This document shows, one piece after another, positions 23,978-32,369 of a stretch of 64,000 nt of DNA (the stretch's first letter is position 1; the number at the start of each line of letters is the position of its first letter). A program made the position numbers and the translations under genes. The notes under the pieces were generated by a model, which saw nothing but the letters and a program-made list of their open reading frames with translations, made no database searches and was not told the DNA's origin. The stretch covers positions 186,001 through 250,000 of the forward strand of contig CAWGGG010000005.1 of NCBI GenBank assembly GCA_963822145.1, in the 5' to 3' direction. Origin of the DNA: UBA5072 sp963822145 (lineage in GTDB: Bacteria; Bacteroidota; Bacteroidia; Bacteroidales; UBA10428).

Positions 23978-25093
23978 ATGAAGATCGGATGTCTCAAAGA
24001 AATAAAAACGCATGAATACCGTGTAGGTCTTACGCCTTCTGATGTGAAGTCTTATGTATCCAGGGGACATAAGGTTACCATACAGCAGGGAGCCGGCGAA
24101 GCAGCCGGATTTACCGACCATGAATATAAGGAAGCAGGAGCAGCAATTGAATCCGATCGCAAAAAGATCTTCGAGTCCTGCGAGATGATCATTAAGGTAA
24201 AGGAACCACTGCCGGAGGAGTATAAATTGTTTCATGAGAATCAGATTCTCTATACCTATCTTCACCTGGCGGCAGACAGGACCTTGACCGAGGCCATGCT
24301 GGATTCGGGCATTAAGGGGGTGGCCTACGAAACAATTGAAATGTCAGACGGGCAGTTACCTTGCCTGCAACCCATGAGTGAAATTGCCGGCCGTCTTTCG
24401 GTGCAGGAAGGTGCCAAATACCTTGAGAAAACCTTCGGTGGGCGTGGCGTATTGCTGGGTGGCGTACCGGGTGTTGAACGCGGCAGGGTGGGCATCATCG
24501 GAGGCGGTGTGGTCGGCACCAATGCCTGTAAAATTGCCACCGGAATGGGCGCTGAAGTCACCATTCTGGATATAAGTGCAAGACGACTGGCTTACCTGGA
24601 TGATATTTTCGGTTCAAGGATCACGGCGCTTTACAGTACCGATGCCAACATTGAGAAGATATTGCGGGAATGCGACGTCATCATCGGCGCGGTTTTGTTG
24701 CCCGGGGCAAAGGCCCCGACCCTGGTAAAGCGTGATCATCTGAAGATCATGAAAAAGGGTGCGGTAATTGTGGATGTGGCTGTTGACCAGGGAGGATGTG
24801 TGGAAACCATCAAGCCTACCACCCACGATAATCCGGTGTATGTGATCGATGACATCGTCCACTACGGAGTGGCCAATATGCCCGGTGCTGTGGCACTGAC
24901 ATCCACAAAGGCACTGACCAGCGCAACGCTGCCCTTTGGATTGATGATTGCCGAAATGGGTTTGGAAAAGGCCGCTCTGAAATCAGAGGCTGTTAAGCTC
25001 GGGATAAACGTCTATCGGGGCAAATGTGTTTATGAGAACGTTTCCAAGGCATTCAACATACCTTACACTCCCGTCAATAAATTCCTGCATTAA
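23978..25093 (+). CDS. ald: Alanine dehydrogenase
   Basis: A 371-residue protein of usual length starting MKIGCLKEIKTHEYRVGLTP. It has the substrate-binding lysine/arginine of the N-terminal domain, IKVKEPLPEEY, YLHLAADRTLTEAM with the catalytic histidine, and the Rossmann loop GIIGGGVVGTNACKIA near residue 173. It reversibly converts L-alanine to pyruvate, ammonia and NADH. In fermenting anaerobes it either degrades alanine, feeding NADH to the hydrogenases, or excretes alanine as an electron sink. It is divergent from the membrane hydrogenase operon and may share its control region. Confidence 0.95.
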   Translation: MKIGCLKEIKTHEYRVGLTPSDVKSYVSRGHKVTIQQGAGEAAGFTDHEYKEAGAAIESDRKKIFESCEMIIKVKEPLPEEYKLFHENQILYTYLHLAADRTLTEAMLDSGIKGVAYETIEMSDGQLPCLQPMSEIAGRLSVQEGAKYLEKTFGGRGVLLGGVPGVERGRVGIIGGGVVGTNACKIATGMGAEVTILDISARRLAYLDDIFGSRITALYSTDANIEKILRECDVIIGAVLLPGAKAPTLVKRDHLKIMKKGAVIVDVAVDQGGCVETIKPTTHDNPVYVIDDIVHYGVANMPGAVALTSTKALTSATLPFGLMIAEMGLEKAALKSEAVKLGINVYRGKCVYENVSKAFNIPYTPVNKFLH

Positions 25094-25098
25094 ATCTT

Positions 25099-25178
25099 CA
25101 TCACCTAATCACTTAATCACTTAATCACCTAATCACTTAATCACTTAATCACCCAATCACCTAATCACCCAATCACTT
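25099..25178. repeat. Octamer tandem array (YTAATCAC)n between convergent gene ends
   Basis: About nine units of an 8-bp repeat, TTAATCAC with C/T changes at the first two positions, between the ald stop (25093) and the stop of the 25181 gene. The same octamer occurs at 44003-44052 and, on the opposite strand, at 49965-50060. Confidence 0.9.
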
Positions 25179-25180
25179 TC

Positions 25181-26296
25181 CTAATACTTCTTTCCTTTAT
25201 AATATACATTATAATTGTTCATTCCCTTATTTACCACCACCAGGTCGCGATAAAGATCAACACTTTCGGCCAGGTCGTAAGTGAGGATCTTGCTTATACC
25301 CTTGCTGAAAATTTTAACATTCTTATTTAGATCCCGGTATACGATGGTATTCCAGTCTGCTTTCCATTCTGCGGGTACAAAGGATTCCAGGGTATAGGAC
25401 CTGTTGTTGAACCAGACTTTAAAATAACCCTGCTCACCATAGATGACAAGCCGGTTACGCACCAGGTAAAAGTCTGGCGGGAAAGAACTGATGATTTCCG
25501 TTTCACCCCCTTCAAAGAATTTGAATGAACCGGTATTGTCCACATAAGCAGCTATACCATCACCCATCTTCCAGGATTCGGGCTTGAATTCCTCAGCCAG
25601 GAATACCTCACCGTTGCTGAATATCCTGAATTTATTATCGGACAAATTAACATAGGCCACAATATCACGACCCGCTTTGAAGATGCCTCCTGACAGGAAG
25701 GGCTCTATGGTCCGGTTCTCACCATGGTAAAAGATCTTGAAATCGCGTGTGCGGGAGGAAACGTAAGCCACGAGGTTATCGCCCGACTGAAAACCGGCAA
25801 CGGTTCTTCCTGCCAGTCCATCTTCCAGGATGTGTATAGTCCCCTTATAATAGGCTGCAAGCAATTCCTGGTTAGAGTCATAGAATGTCACCAGGCTGTC
25901 ATCAGCCTGGTATTGAACTGCATTGGTGCTGATGGTAGTAACCTTGCCATTCTCAATAATCTTCACGATCCCGCCGATATTATATACAGCCAGGTAATCC
26001 AGGGCAACAAAATTGCTGGGCGTGCTCACTTCCAGGGTGGAAATGGTACCGCCATAATACATTTTAAGATGACTCTTGCTGTCGGTGTACAAAAGGCAAG
26101 TTCCGCCAATGCTGAAGTCTTTCGCCGGCAGGTATTCTGCCTGCAGTGTACGGCCGCCATCAAAGATGAAAAACCTGCGCTGATTGTCATGATAAGCCGC
26201 TAATTGCTGCGCACCGAGATCAAAAAAGCCTGACAGCAGGAACAGACTACTCTTTAATAAAAAAGCCAATCTCCTCGAGTGAAGTAATGATATCAT
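25181..26296 (-). CDS. Exported beta-propeller-like repeat protein, function unknown
   Basis: The start at 26296 (MISLLHSRRLAFLLKSSLFL) gives a signal peptide ending near FDLGAQ and about 371 residues; it overlaps the 3' end of rex by 50 bp. The mature part consists of around ten degenerate repeats of 30-40 residues built on A-Y-x-D/N-x(3-6)-F-K-I-F-x-x-G, for example AYVDNTGSFKFFEGGE and VYRDLNKNVKIFSKG. This is the rhythm of a beta-propeller or WG/Kelch-like blade protein. No catalytic or metal residues stand out. It follows rex on the same strand. Confidence 0.65.
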   Translation of the reverse strand: MISLLHSRRLAFLLKSSLFLLSGFFDLGAQQLAAYHDNQRRFFIFDGGRTLQAEYLPAKDFSIGGTCLLYTDSKSHLKMYYGGTISTLEVSTPSNFVALDYLAVYNIGGIVKIIENGKVTTISTNAVQYQADDSLVTFYDSNQELLAAYYKGTIHILEDGLAGRTVAGFQSGDNLVAYVSSRTRDFKIFYHGENRTIEPFLSGGIFKAGRDIVAYVNLSDNKFRIFSNGEVFLAEEFKPESWKMGDGIAAYVDNTGSFKFFEGGETEIISSFPPDFYLVRNRLVIYGEQGYFKVWFNNRSYTLESFVPAEWKADWNTIVYRDLNKNVKIFSKGISKILTYDLAESVDLYRDLVVVNKGMNNYNVYYKGKKY

Positions 26297-26867
26297 AATC
26301 TTTAAGGTAAATGTCCTGGGGAACATCGAGATGCACCGAGGTAAAGTTCAGAATTCCCCTGATTCCCCAATGCAGCAACTTTGTGGAAGTTTCAGCTGCG
26401 GTTTCCGGGGGGACGGTAAGGATGGCGATCTGAATATTCTTTTCTTTTATTACGTTCTCAGCTTCTATAAGATCATAGCAGGGGACATTCGCAAGATGGG
26501 TATTGATTTTGCTTTTATCAATATCAAAGGCAGCCACAACCTGCATTCTGGTCTCCGCTTTTCGGATAAATCCAAGCACAGCCCGCCCCAGGTTGCCTAT
26601 TCCCACCAGGGCTACCTGGTAACCCTCTTCCCGGTCGATGGTATGTCCGATCATGCTGATCAGGGCTTTGATATTGTATCCCTTGCGATGATTTCCGGTG
26701 AGACCGATGAGCATCAGGTCGCGCCTCACCTGCTCCGGAGTGAGGTTCAGCAGGCCGGCCAGTTTATGGGAATAAATGTGGGCTTCAGCCACGTCCTTGT
26801 ATTTATCAAGCAGGCGCCTGTATTTGCTTAGTCTTTCAACCGTGCGTGGTGGCAGCTTCATGTTCAT
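26247..26867 (-). CDS. rex: Redox-sensing transcriptional repressor Rex
   Basis: A 206-residue protein with the Rex N-terminal winged-helix domain (LPPRTVERLSKYRRLLD, then SHKLAGLLNLTPEQVRRDL) and a Rossmann domain starting YQVALVGIGNLGRAVLGF that binds NADH. Rex represses genes when NADH/NAD+ is low and lets go when NADH binds. Typical targets are fermentation and hydrogenase genes. A Rex-like operator at 26953-26970 lies 86 bp upstream of its start and just before hypF, so it may regulate itself and the hyp genes. It is the most likely regulator of the hox operon in this window. Confidence 0.93.
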   Translation of the reverse strand: MNMKLPPRTVERLSKYRRLLDKYKDVAEAHIYSHKLAGLLNLTPEQVRRDLMLIGLTGNHRKGYNIKALISMIGHTIDREEGYQVALVGIGNLGRAVLGFIRKAETRMQVVAAFDIDKSKINTHLANVPCYDLIEAENVIKEKNIQIAILTVPPETAAETSTKLLHWGIRGILNFTSVHLDVPQDIYLKDYDIITSLEEIGFFIKE

Positions 26868-26952
26868 GATTATTTCCAGCCCATTACGATGGGTTAAAAT
26901 TAAAGCTAATAAATTATTATTTTCATACTTTTATGGTAAATACCAGTATCCA

Positions 26953-26970
26953 TTGTTAATTATTTCACAT
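26953..26970. promoter_or_regulatory. Candidate Rex operator between rex and hypF
   Basis: TTGTTAA-TTAT-TTCACAT fits the Rex operator half-sites with a single mismatch at the last base. It lies in the 102-bp divergent gap between rex and hypF and touches the first possible hypF start codon (TTG at 26970). Confidence 0.62.
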
Positions 26971-29252
26971 TGCCATCCGGAAACGCCGATCATATCATTG
27001 CCTTGCTGATCAGTATTGAAGGACTGGTCCAGGGTGTCGGGTTCCGACCCTTTGTCTACCGCCTGGCACAGCAATATCATCTCAATGGTTGGGTTGTGAA
27101 CCGGACGGATGGCGTTACCCTCAAAGTTGAAGGTCTGGCACAGGATATGCCTTTATTCCTGGAAGACTTGCGTTATAAGGCACCTGTGGTATCTCAGATC
27201 TTTGAAATCAGCATTGATCAGGACTACCCGGAAGGATTGCACGGTTTTTTCATCCTGGCAAGCCAGGACCTGGCTGACGAAACTTCGGAAATCAGTCCGG
27301 ATATTGCTGTATGCCCCGAATGCCTGGCAGATCTCAGGAATCAGTCACATCGCAAAGGATACCCGCTCATCAACTGCACCAATTGCGGTCCCCGGTTTAC
27401 CATCATCCGGAGCTTTCCCTATGACAGAAAGAATACAACAATGGCCTCATTCGCCATGTGCCCGGAATGCAACAGAGAGTATGAGGATGTGGCTGACCGT
27501 CGTTTTCATGCCCAGCCCGTTGCCTGCAATCATTGTGGTCCTCAATATCAGATGCACAGGGATGGCACAATGCTTACGGGCACTGAAGAGATCCTGGAAA
27601 ACACACGCGATCTTATCCACAGGGGAGGCCTCATCGCTGTGAAAGGTACAGGCGGCTTTCACCTGATGTGCGATGCCCTTAATGAAGCAGCGGTCAGCCG
27701 CTTGCGAAAGCTGAAAAAGCGGGAAGGGAAGCCGTTTGCGGTAATGTTCAGGGACATGGAAAGTATTAAACAATATGCTGTGGTGAGCGATGCTGAAGCA
27801 TCGGCCCTGAATTCATGGAGGCGTCCTATCGTGATCTTAAGGACCCATCGTCCCCTGGCTTCGGGTGTTAACCTGGGATTGGATACCCTGGGGGCTTTTT
27901 TGCCATACATGCCCGTGCATCATATGATTTTCGAAAAGGCCGGCATTCCTGCCCTGGTGCTTACCAGCGGCAATATAGCTGAAGAGCCTGTTATTATCAG
28001 CAATGAGCAAGCCCTCGGCATCCTGGGGCCTATAACGGATGCCGTCATCACCTACAACCGGGAAATCTATAACCGTAATGATGATTCGGTGGTACGTGTG
28101 GTTGCCGAAAAGGAAAGGGTGCAGCGCCGTTCACGCGGTTACGTACCTGCCCCGGTAAAGCTTGATCTGGAAGTCGACGGATGGCTGGCCACCGGCGCCG
28201 AGCTGTCCAATTGCTTCTGCGTGGGTAAAAGCGACCGGGCTTATCTGAGCCAGCATATCGGCGATCTGAAAAATCAGGAGACTTTTGCGTTTTTTGAAGA
28301 AAGCCTGGAAAGGTTTCAACAATTGTTCAGAATAAAAATACTGGCTGTAGCATCGGATCTCCATCCCGACTACAGAACAACACGTTTCGCCCGCAACATG
28401 GGATTACCTGTGGTTGCAGTGCAGCACCATCATGCCCACATTGCTTCATGCATGGCGGAGAACGGATTGGATGAAATGGTGATCGGACTGGCTTTCGACG
28501 GAACAGGTTATGGTACCGATGGTGCCATTTGGGGCAGTGAGTTCCTGGTATGCGATTACAACGAAAGTACCCGTAAGGGACATTTCGATGATATGGCTCT
28601 GCCGGGTGGCGACCGTGCATCGGAAGAGCCCTGGAGAATGGGACTGTCGCTGCTTTACCAGGCTTATGGCAGGGACCTCTTCAACCTTGAACTGCCCTTG
28701 CTCCGACATATCGATCGGTCCCTTCTGACAACCGTGGTTGAAGCCATGGAAAAAAAAATCAATTCCCCGTTGGGATCGGGAGCCGGGCGTTTATTCGATG
28801 GTGTGGCGGCCATTATGGGTATTTGTGAACGGGCGCTTTTTCATGCTGAGGCTCCGATGCGACTTGAATCTTCTGTAATCCCGGGCATTGAGGAGTATTA
28901 CGATTTCAATCTGACAGACACCCTGTCTTTTATCCCCGCAATCCGGCAGATCTGCGCGGGCCTTTCAAAAGGTGAACCTTTGGGCGTAATTGCGGCCCGG
29001 TTTCACAACACAGTGGCAGAGGCATCCTACAGAATGGTGAAAAAAATCAGTGCGGAAACCGGTTTGCACAAGGTAGTGTTGTCGGGTGGAACCTTTCAGA
29101 ACAAATATCTGGCTGAAACTTTGGAAAACAAGCTGGTAAGGGATAATTTCGCCGTGTTCACCCACAGCAGGGTACCCTGCAACGACGGAGGACTGGCCCT
29201 GGGTCAGCTTGTGGTTGCCGCGAGAAGAAAGTGGCAAGGGACAAGGACGTAA
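26970..29252 (+). CDS. hypF: Carbamoyltransferase HypF (hydrogenase cyanide ligand synthesis)
   Basis: A 760-residue protein with all HypF domains: acylphosphatase (GLVQGVGFRPFVYRLA, from about residue 18), two zinc fingers (CPECLADL...CTNCGPRF and CPECNREY...CNHCGPQ, about 105-190), a YrdC-like domain (about 210-395) and the Kae1-like carbamoyltransferase part (VAVQHHHAHIASCMAENG; GLAFDGTGYGTDG). It makes the thiocarboxamide on HypE that becomes CN on iron. No ATG is available; TTG at 26970 or TTG at 27003 starts the protein, and the second would leave the Rex operator outside the gene. The C-terminus (WQGTRT) is encoded by a GGGACAA-type repeat. Confidence 0.95.
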   Translation: MPSGNADHIIALLISIEGLVQGVGFRPFVYRLAQQYHLNGWVVNRTDGVTLKVEGLAQDMPLFLEDLRYKAPVVSQIFEISIDQDYPEGLHGFFILASQDLADETSEISPDIAVCPECLADLRNQSHRKGYPLINCTNCGPRFTIIRSFPYDRKNTTMASFAMCPECNREYEDVADRRFHAQPVACNHCGPQYQMHRDGTMLTGTEEILENTRDLIHRGGLIAVKGTGGFHLMCDALNEAAVSRLRKLKKREGKPFAVMFRDMESIKQYAVVSDAEASALNSWRRPIVILRTHRPLASGVNLGLDTLGAFLPYMPVHHMIFEKAGIPALVLTSGNIAEEPVIISNEQALGILGPITDAVITYNREIYNRNDDSVVRVVAEKERVQRRSRGYVPAPVKLDLEVDGWLATGAELSNCFCVGKSDRAYLSQHIGDLKNQETFAFFEESLERFQQLFRIKILAVASDLHPDYRTTRFARNMGLPVVAVQHHHAHIASCMAENGLDEMVIGLAFDGTGYGTDGAIWGSEFLVCDYNESTRKGHFDDMALPGGDRASEEPWRMGLSLLYQAYGRDLFNLELPLLRHIDRSLLTTVVEAMEKKINSPLGSGAGRLFDGVAAIMGICERALFHAEAPMRLESSVIPGIEEYYDFNLTDTLSFIPAIRQICAGLSKGEPLGVIAARFHNTVAEASYRMVKKISAETGLHKVVLSGGTFQNKYLAETLENKLVRDNFAVFTHSRVPCNDGGLALGQLVVAARRKWQGTRT

Positions 29253-29253
29253 A

Positions 29254-29374
29254 ATATGAAAACTTGAAAATATGCCAATGTGCCAATATAAGAATGCATC
29301 ATCATATTCCATTCATCCTGATCCATTCAGCATTTAAGATTTACAATTCATAATTCATAATTCATAATTGATAA
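29254..29374. repeat. Degenerate heptad repeat spacer between hypF and hypC
   Basis: The 123-bp gap is low-complexity. It includes quasi-heptads (TGAAAAT, ATGCCAA, TGTGCCA around 29256-29290) and a clear array of ATTCATA units with a final ATTGATA (29343-29372). No gene or terminator is visible. Confidence 0.65.
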
Positions 29375-29375
29375 T

Positions 29376-29609
29376 ATGTGTTTGAGCATACCTGCAAAAG
29401 TACTTTCAGTTGACGGCGTTATTGCCCAGGCTTCAGTTGGGGGAGCGATCATACAAACCAGCCTGCACCTGGTGGATGATGTGAAACCCGGAGACTATGT
29501 ATTGATACACAGCGGTTTTGCGCTTCAGAAGATCAGTGAGCAGGAAGCGCTTGAGAGCATCAGGATCATTGAGGAACTGGACAGGCTTAACCAGGAAAAA
29601 GAAGCATGA
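29376..29609 (+). CDS. hypC: Hydrogenase assembly chaperone HypC
   Basis: A 77-residue protein that starts MCLSIPAKVLSV. The second-position cysteine is the essential iron ligand of the HypC/HybG family, and VKPGDYVLIHSGFALQKI is also conserved. It forms a complex with HypD to carry Fe(CN)2CO and binds the large subunit precursor. It overlaps hypD by 4 bp. Only one HypC is seen, though two hydrogenases need it. Confidence 0.95.
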   Translation: MCLSIPAKVLSVDGVIAQASVGGAIIQTSLHLVDDVKPGDYVLIHSGFALQKISEQEALESIRIIEELDRLNQEKEA

Positions 29610-30682
29610 AATACCTTGATGAATACAGGGATATGAACCTGGTTAATAAACTGGTAAATTCAATTTCCAGGGAATCCGGGCTGCCCTTGAGGATCATGGA
29701 GGTTTGTGGCGGGCATACCTTGGCCATACGTAAATATGGAATTCAGCACCTCCTGCCTGCCAGCATCGAATTGTTGTCGGGCCCTGGCTGCCCGGTTTGT
29801 GTCACCGATCGTCAATCCATTGATAAGGCCATCAAGCTCGCCAGAATTCCCGGAACGATCATTACTACCTACGGCGATCTGATAAGAGTGCCCGGATCGG
29901 GTTCCAGCCTGAACCAGGAAAAAGCTGCCGGAGCTGATGTCAGGATCGTATATTCCACCCTCGAGGCCCTTGCCATTGCCCGGGAGAATCCGGGGCATCA
30001 GGTTGTATTCCTCGGGATAGGCTTTGAAACCACCACACCTCCAAGTGCCGTGGCCTTAATGGAAGCTTTGCGCCAGGGGATCGGCAATTTCTGCCTCTAC
30101 AGCATGCATAAGGTAATGCCACCCGCAATGGCTGCCCTTATTGACCAGGGTGTCCGCATTAACGGATACATCGGTCCCGGGCATGTGACGGCAGTAGCAG
30201 GTGCAGATATGTACAACGCACTGATCAGTAAATACAGGATATCTGTTGTAATTTCCGGATTTGAGCCGGTTGACCTGCTCCAGTCGATTTACATGCTGGT
30301 AAAAATGCAGCAGGAAGGCCGGTTTGGTGCGGAAATTCAATATACAAGAGCTGTTACTCCCGAAGGTAACTCTAAAGCCAGGGAGTTGGTTTCCAGGTTT
30401 TTTGAACCTTCGGATGATGCCTGGCGGGGACTGGGGACCATTCCCGGAAGCGGCCTGAAGATAAGGAAAGAATATGAAGCACTGGATGCAGAGAAACGGT
30501 TTGACCTGCAGGTAAAACCAGTGCCCGAACCACGGGGATGCATATGCGGGGAGGTATTGCGGGGGCTTAAAAAGCCGCATCAATGCACTTTATTTGGCAA
30601 AGTCTGTACTCCGGCCAGTCCAGTTGGCGCCTGCATGGTTTCAGGCGAGGGAGCCTGCCAGGCTTATTATAATTACCGATAG
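29606..30682 (+). CDS. hypD: Fe(CN)2CO scaffold protein HypD
   Basis: A 358-residue protein with the HypD signatures MEVCGGHTLAIRKYGI (near residue 32), GPGCPVCVT (near 62), GFETTTPPSA (near 135) and the C-terminal cysteine cluster including CICGEVLRG, CTLFGKVCTP and GAC, which hold the [4Fe-4S] cluster. It works with HypC, HypE and HypF to build the iron ligands. hypE, hypA and hypB, normally adjacent, are not in this window. The gene 81 bp downstream is unrelated (lnt). Confidence 0.95.
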   Translation: MKYLDEYRDMNLVNKLVNSISRESGLPLRIMEVCGGHTLAIRKYGIQHLLPASIELLSGPGCPVCVTDRQSIDKAIKLARIPGTIITTYGDLIRVPGSGSSLNQEKAAGADVRIVYSTLEALAIARENPGHQVVFLGIGFETTTPPSAVALMEALRQGIGNFCLYSMHKVMPPAMAALIDQGVRINGYIGPGHVTAVAGADMYNALISKYRISVVISGFEPVDLLQSIYMLVKMQQEGRFGAEIQYTRAVTPEGNSKARELVSRFFEPSDDAWRGLGTIPGSGLKIRKEYEALDAEKRFDLQVKPVPEPRGCICGEVLRGLKKPHQCTLFGKVCTPASPVGACMVSGEGACQAYYNYR

Positions 30683-30762
30683 CGGTACACGCAACAGGGT
30701 GGTTCCATGATAACGTTTTTTTATATCTTAGCGGCTTCAATTCGATATACTTATCTCTTTTC

Positions 30763-32358
30763 ATGAACACAAGAACACGCATTTTCTATTCCCTTTTAAG
30801 CGGTTTATTATTAGTGCCGGCCTGGTATGAGTGGGGCCATGGCCTTGTGCTTATCGTTGCACTCATCCCCTTGCTGGCGGTTGAGGACTACCTCTGCGAG
30901 AACAAAACGGAATATGGTTCCGGAACCTTTTTCCGGTATGCAGCACTGGCCTTTGCTGTTTGGAATACCGCCACTACCTGGTGGATCTATAACTCTACAG
31001 CCATAGGTGTGGTTGCTGCTGTTCTGATCAATACCTTCATGTGGTCACTGGTTATGTGGTTTTTTCATATGGTTAAACGCAGACTTGGACCTCAAACAGG
31101 CTATTTCAGTCTGATCCTGTTCTGGATCACCTGGGAGTACTTTTATCACAATTCTGAAATTTCATGGCCCTGGTTGACGCTTGGCAACGGCTTAATGTAC
31201 AACATCAGGCTGATGCAGTGGTATGATTATACGGGAGTATTTGGGGGATCCCTGTGGATGCTGGTTTTGAATGTATTGCTGTTCAACCTTCTGAAAGGAT
31301 ATAAGGCAGAAATCCCGCGCAGGCGATTGTTGGCTCAGGCTATTCTGATTCTGGTAATTCTTTTGGGCCCGATTGCCATATCCCTGTTCAGGTTTTATAC
31401 CTACCGGGAAAAACCTGATCCGAAAACCGTCGTTGTGATTCAGCCAAACATTGATCCGTATGAAAAGTTCGTATCGATACCCAGCCAGGAGCAGACCATA
31501 ATTCAGCTTACTGAAGCCATGAAAGTAGCGGATTCCACGGTGGATTACTTTATTGCGCCTGAAACCTCCATTAATAATAACATCTGGATGGACAGGATTG
31601 AGGAAGTTCCCGATATCCGGATGATCCGCGATTTTCTCCGGCTATACCCCGGTGCAGCCTATGTACCCGGTATACAGTGTTACAGGCGGATCTTACCCGG
31701 AGATCCCGTATCAGACAATGCCCGTAAAATCCCGGGTACGGAAATGAAGTTTGAAAGTTTTAATGCAGCCATACAACTTGATTCAACCAACAGAGTTCCT
31801 TTCTATTTTAAATCGAAACTGGTGGTGGGCGTCGAAAAAATGCCCTATGCACGGTATCTGAAATTTCTGGAGAAATTTACGGTCAGGCTGGGCGGTACCT
31901 TCCGGGGCTGGGGAACACAGGATTATCGTGGCGTTTTCTTTTCTGCTTCAGATTCAACAGGTGTTAGTCCGATTATTTGCTATGAGTCGGTTTACGGTGA
32001 ATTTGTCACCGGATATGTCAAAAACGGAGCAAATCTTTTATTTGTCGTCACGAATGATGGATGGTGGGGTGACACACCCGGATACCATCAGCATCATGCA
32101 TTCTCAAGCATAAGAGCCATTGAAACCCGCAGGAGCATTGCCCGTTCAGCCAATACCGGTATTTCCTCCCTGATCAACCAACGAGGTGAAGTTCTGGATC
32201 AGCTCGGCTGGTGGAAGCGGGGAACAGTAAAGGGAACCATCAACGCCAATGATACCCTTACCTTTTATGTTCAGCATGGTGATTATATCGGACGTACTGC
32301 GGCGATTTTCTCTTTACTGATAGTATTTATTTTCATAATCAGAAGATTCAGAAAATGA
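30763..32358 (+). CDS. lnt: Apolipoprotein N-acyltransferase
   Basis: A 531-residue inner membrane protein with about six N-terminal helices (residues 8-210) and a C-terminal nitrilase-like domain. The catalytic triad is recognisable: glutamate in FIAPETSI near residue 267, lysine in FKSKLVVGVEKMPY near 348, and cysteine in PIICYESVYGEF near 407. It transfers a third acyl chain to the N-terminal cysteine of lipoproteins, of which several are encoded here. A final hydrophobic helix lies at residues 508-526. It is not functionally linked to the hyp genes. Confidence 0.9.
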   Translation: MNTRTRIFYSLLSGLLLVPAWYEWGHGLVLIVALIPLLAVEDYLCENKTEYGSGTFFRYAALAFAVWNTATTWWIYNSTAIGVVAAVLINTFMWSLVMWFFHMVKRRLGPQTGYFSLILFWITWEYFYHNSEISWPWLTLGNGLMYNIRLMQWYDYTGVFGGSLWMLVLNVLLFNLLKGYKAEIPRRRLLAQAILILVILLGPIAISLFRFYTYREKPDPKTVVVIQPNIDPYEKFVSIPSQEQTIIQLTEAMKVADSTVDYFIAPETSINNNIWMDRIEEVPDIRMIRDFLRLYPGAAYVPGIQCYRRILPGDPVSDNARKIPGTEMKFESFNAAIQLDSTNRVPFYFKSKLVVGVEKMPYARYLKFLEKFTVRLGGTFRGWGTQDYRGVFFSASDSTGVSPIICYESVYGEFVTGYVKNGANLLFVVTNDGWWGDTPGYHQHHAFSSIRAIETRRSIARSANTGISSLINQRGEVLDQLGWWKRGTVKGTINANDTLTFYVQHGDYIGRTAAIFSLLIVFIFIIRRFRK

Positions 32359-32369
32359 TGCGGCAGCGC

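Noticed and set aside
25099..25178. Possible CRISPR array
   Set aside because: Units are 8 bp with no spacers, and no cas genes are present; it is a plain tandem repeat.
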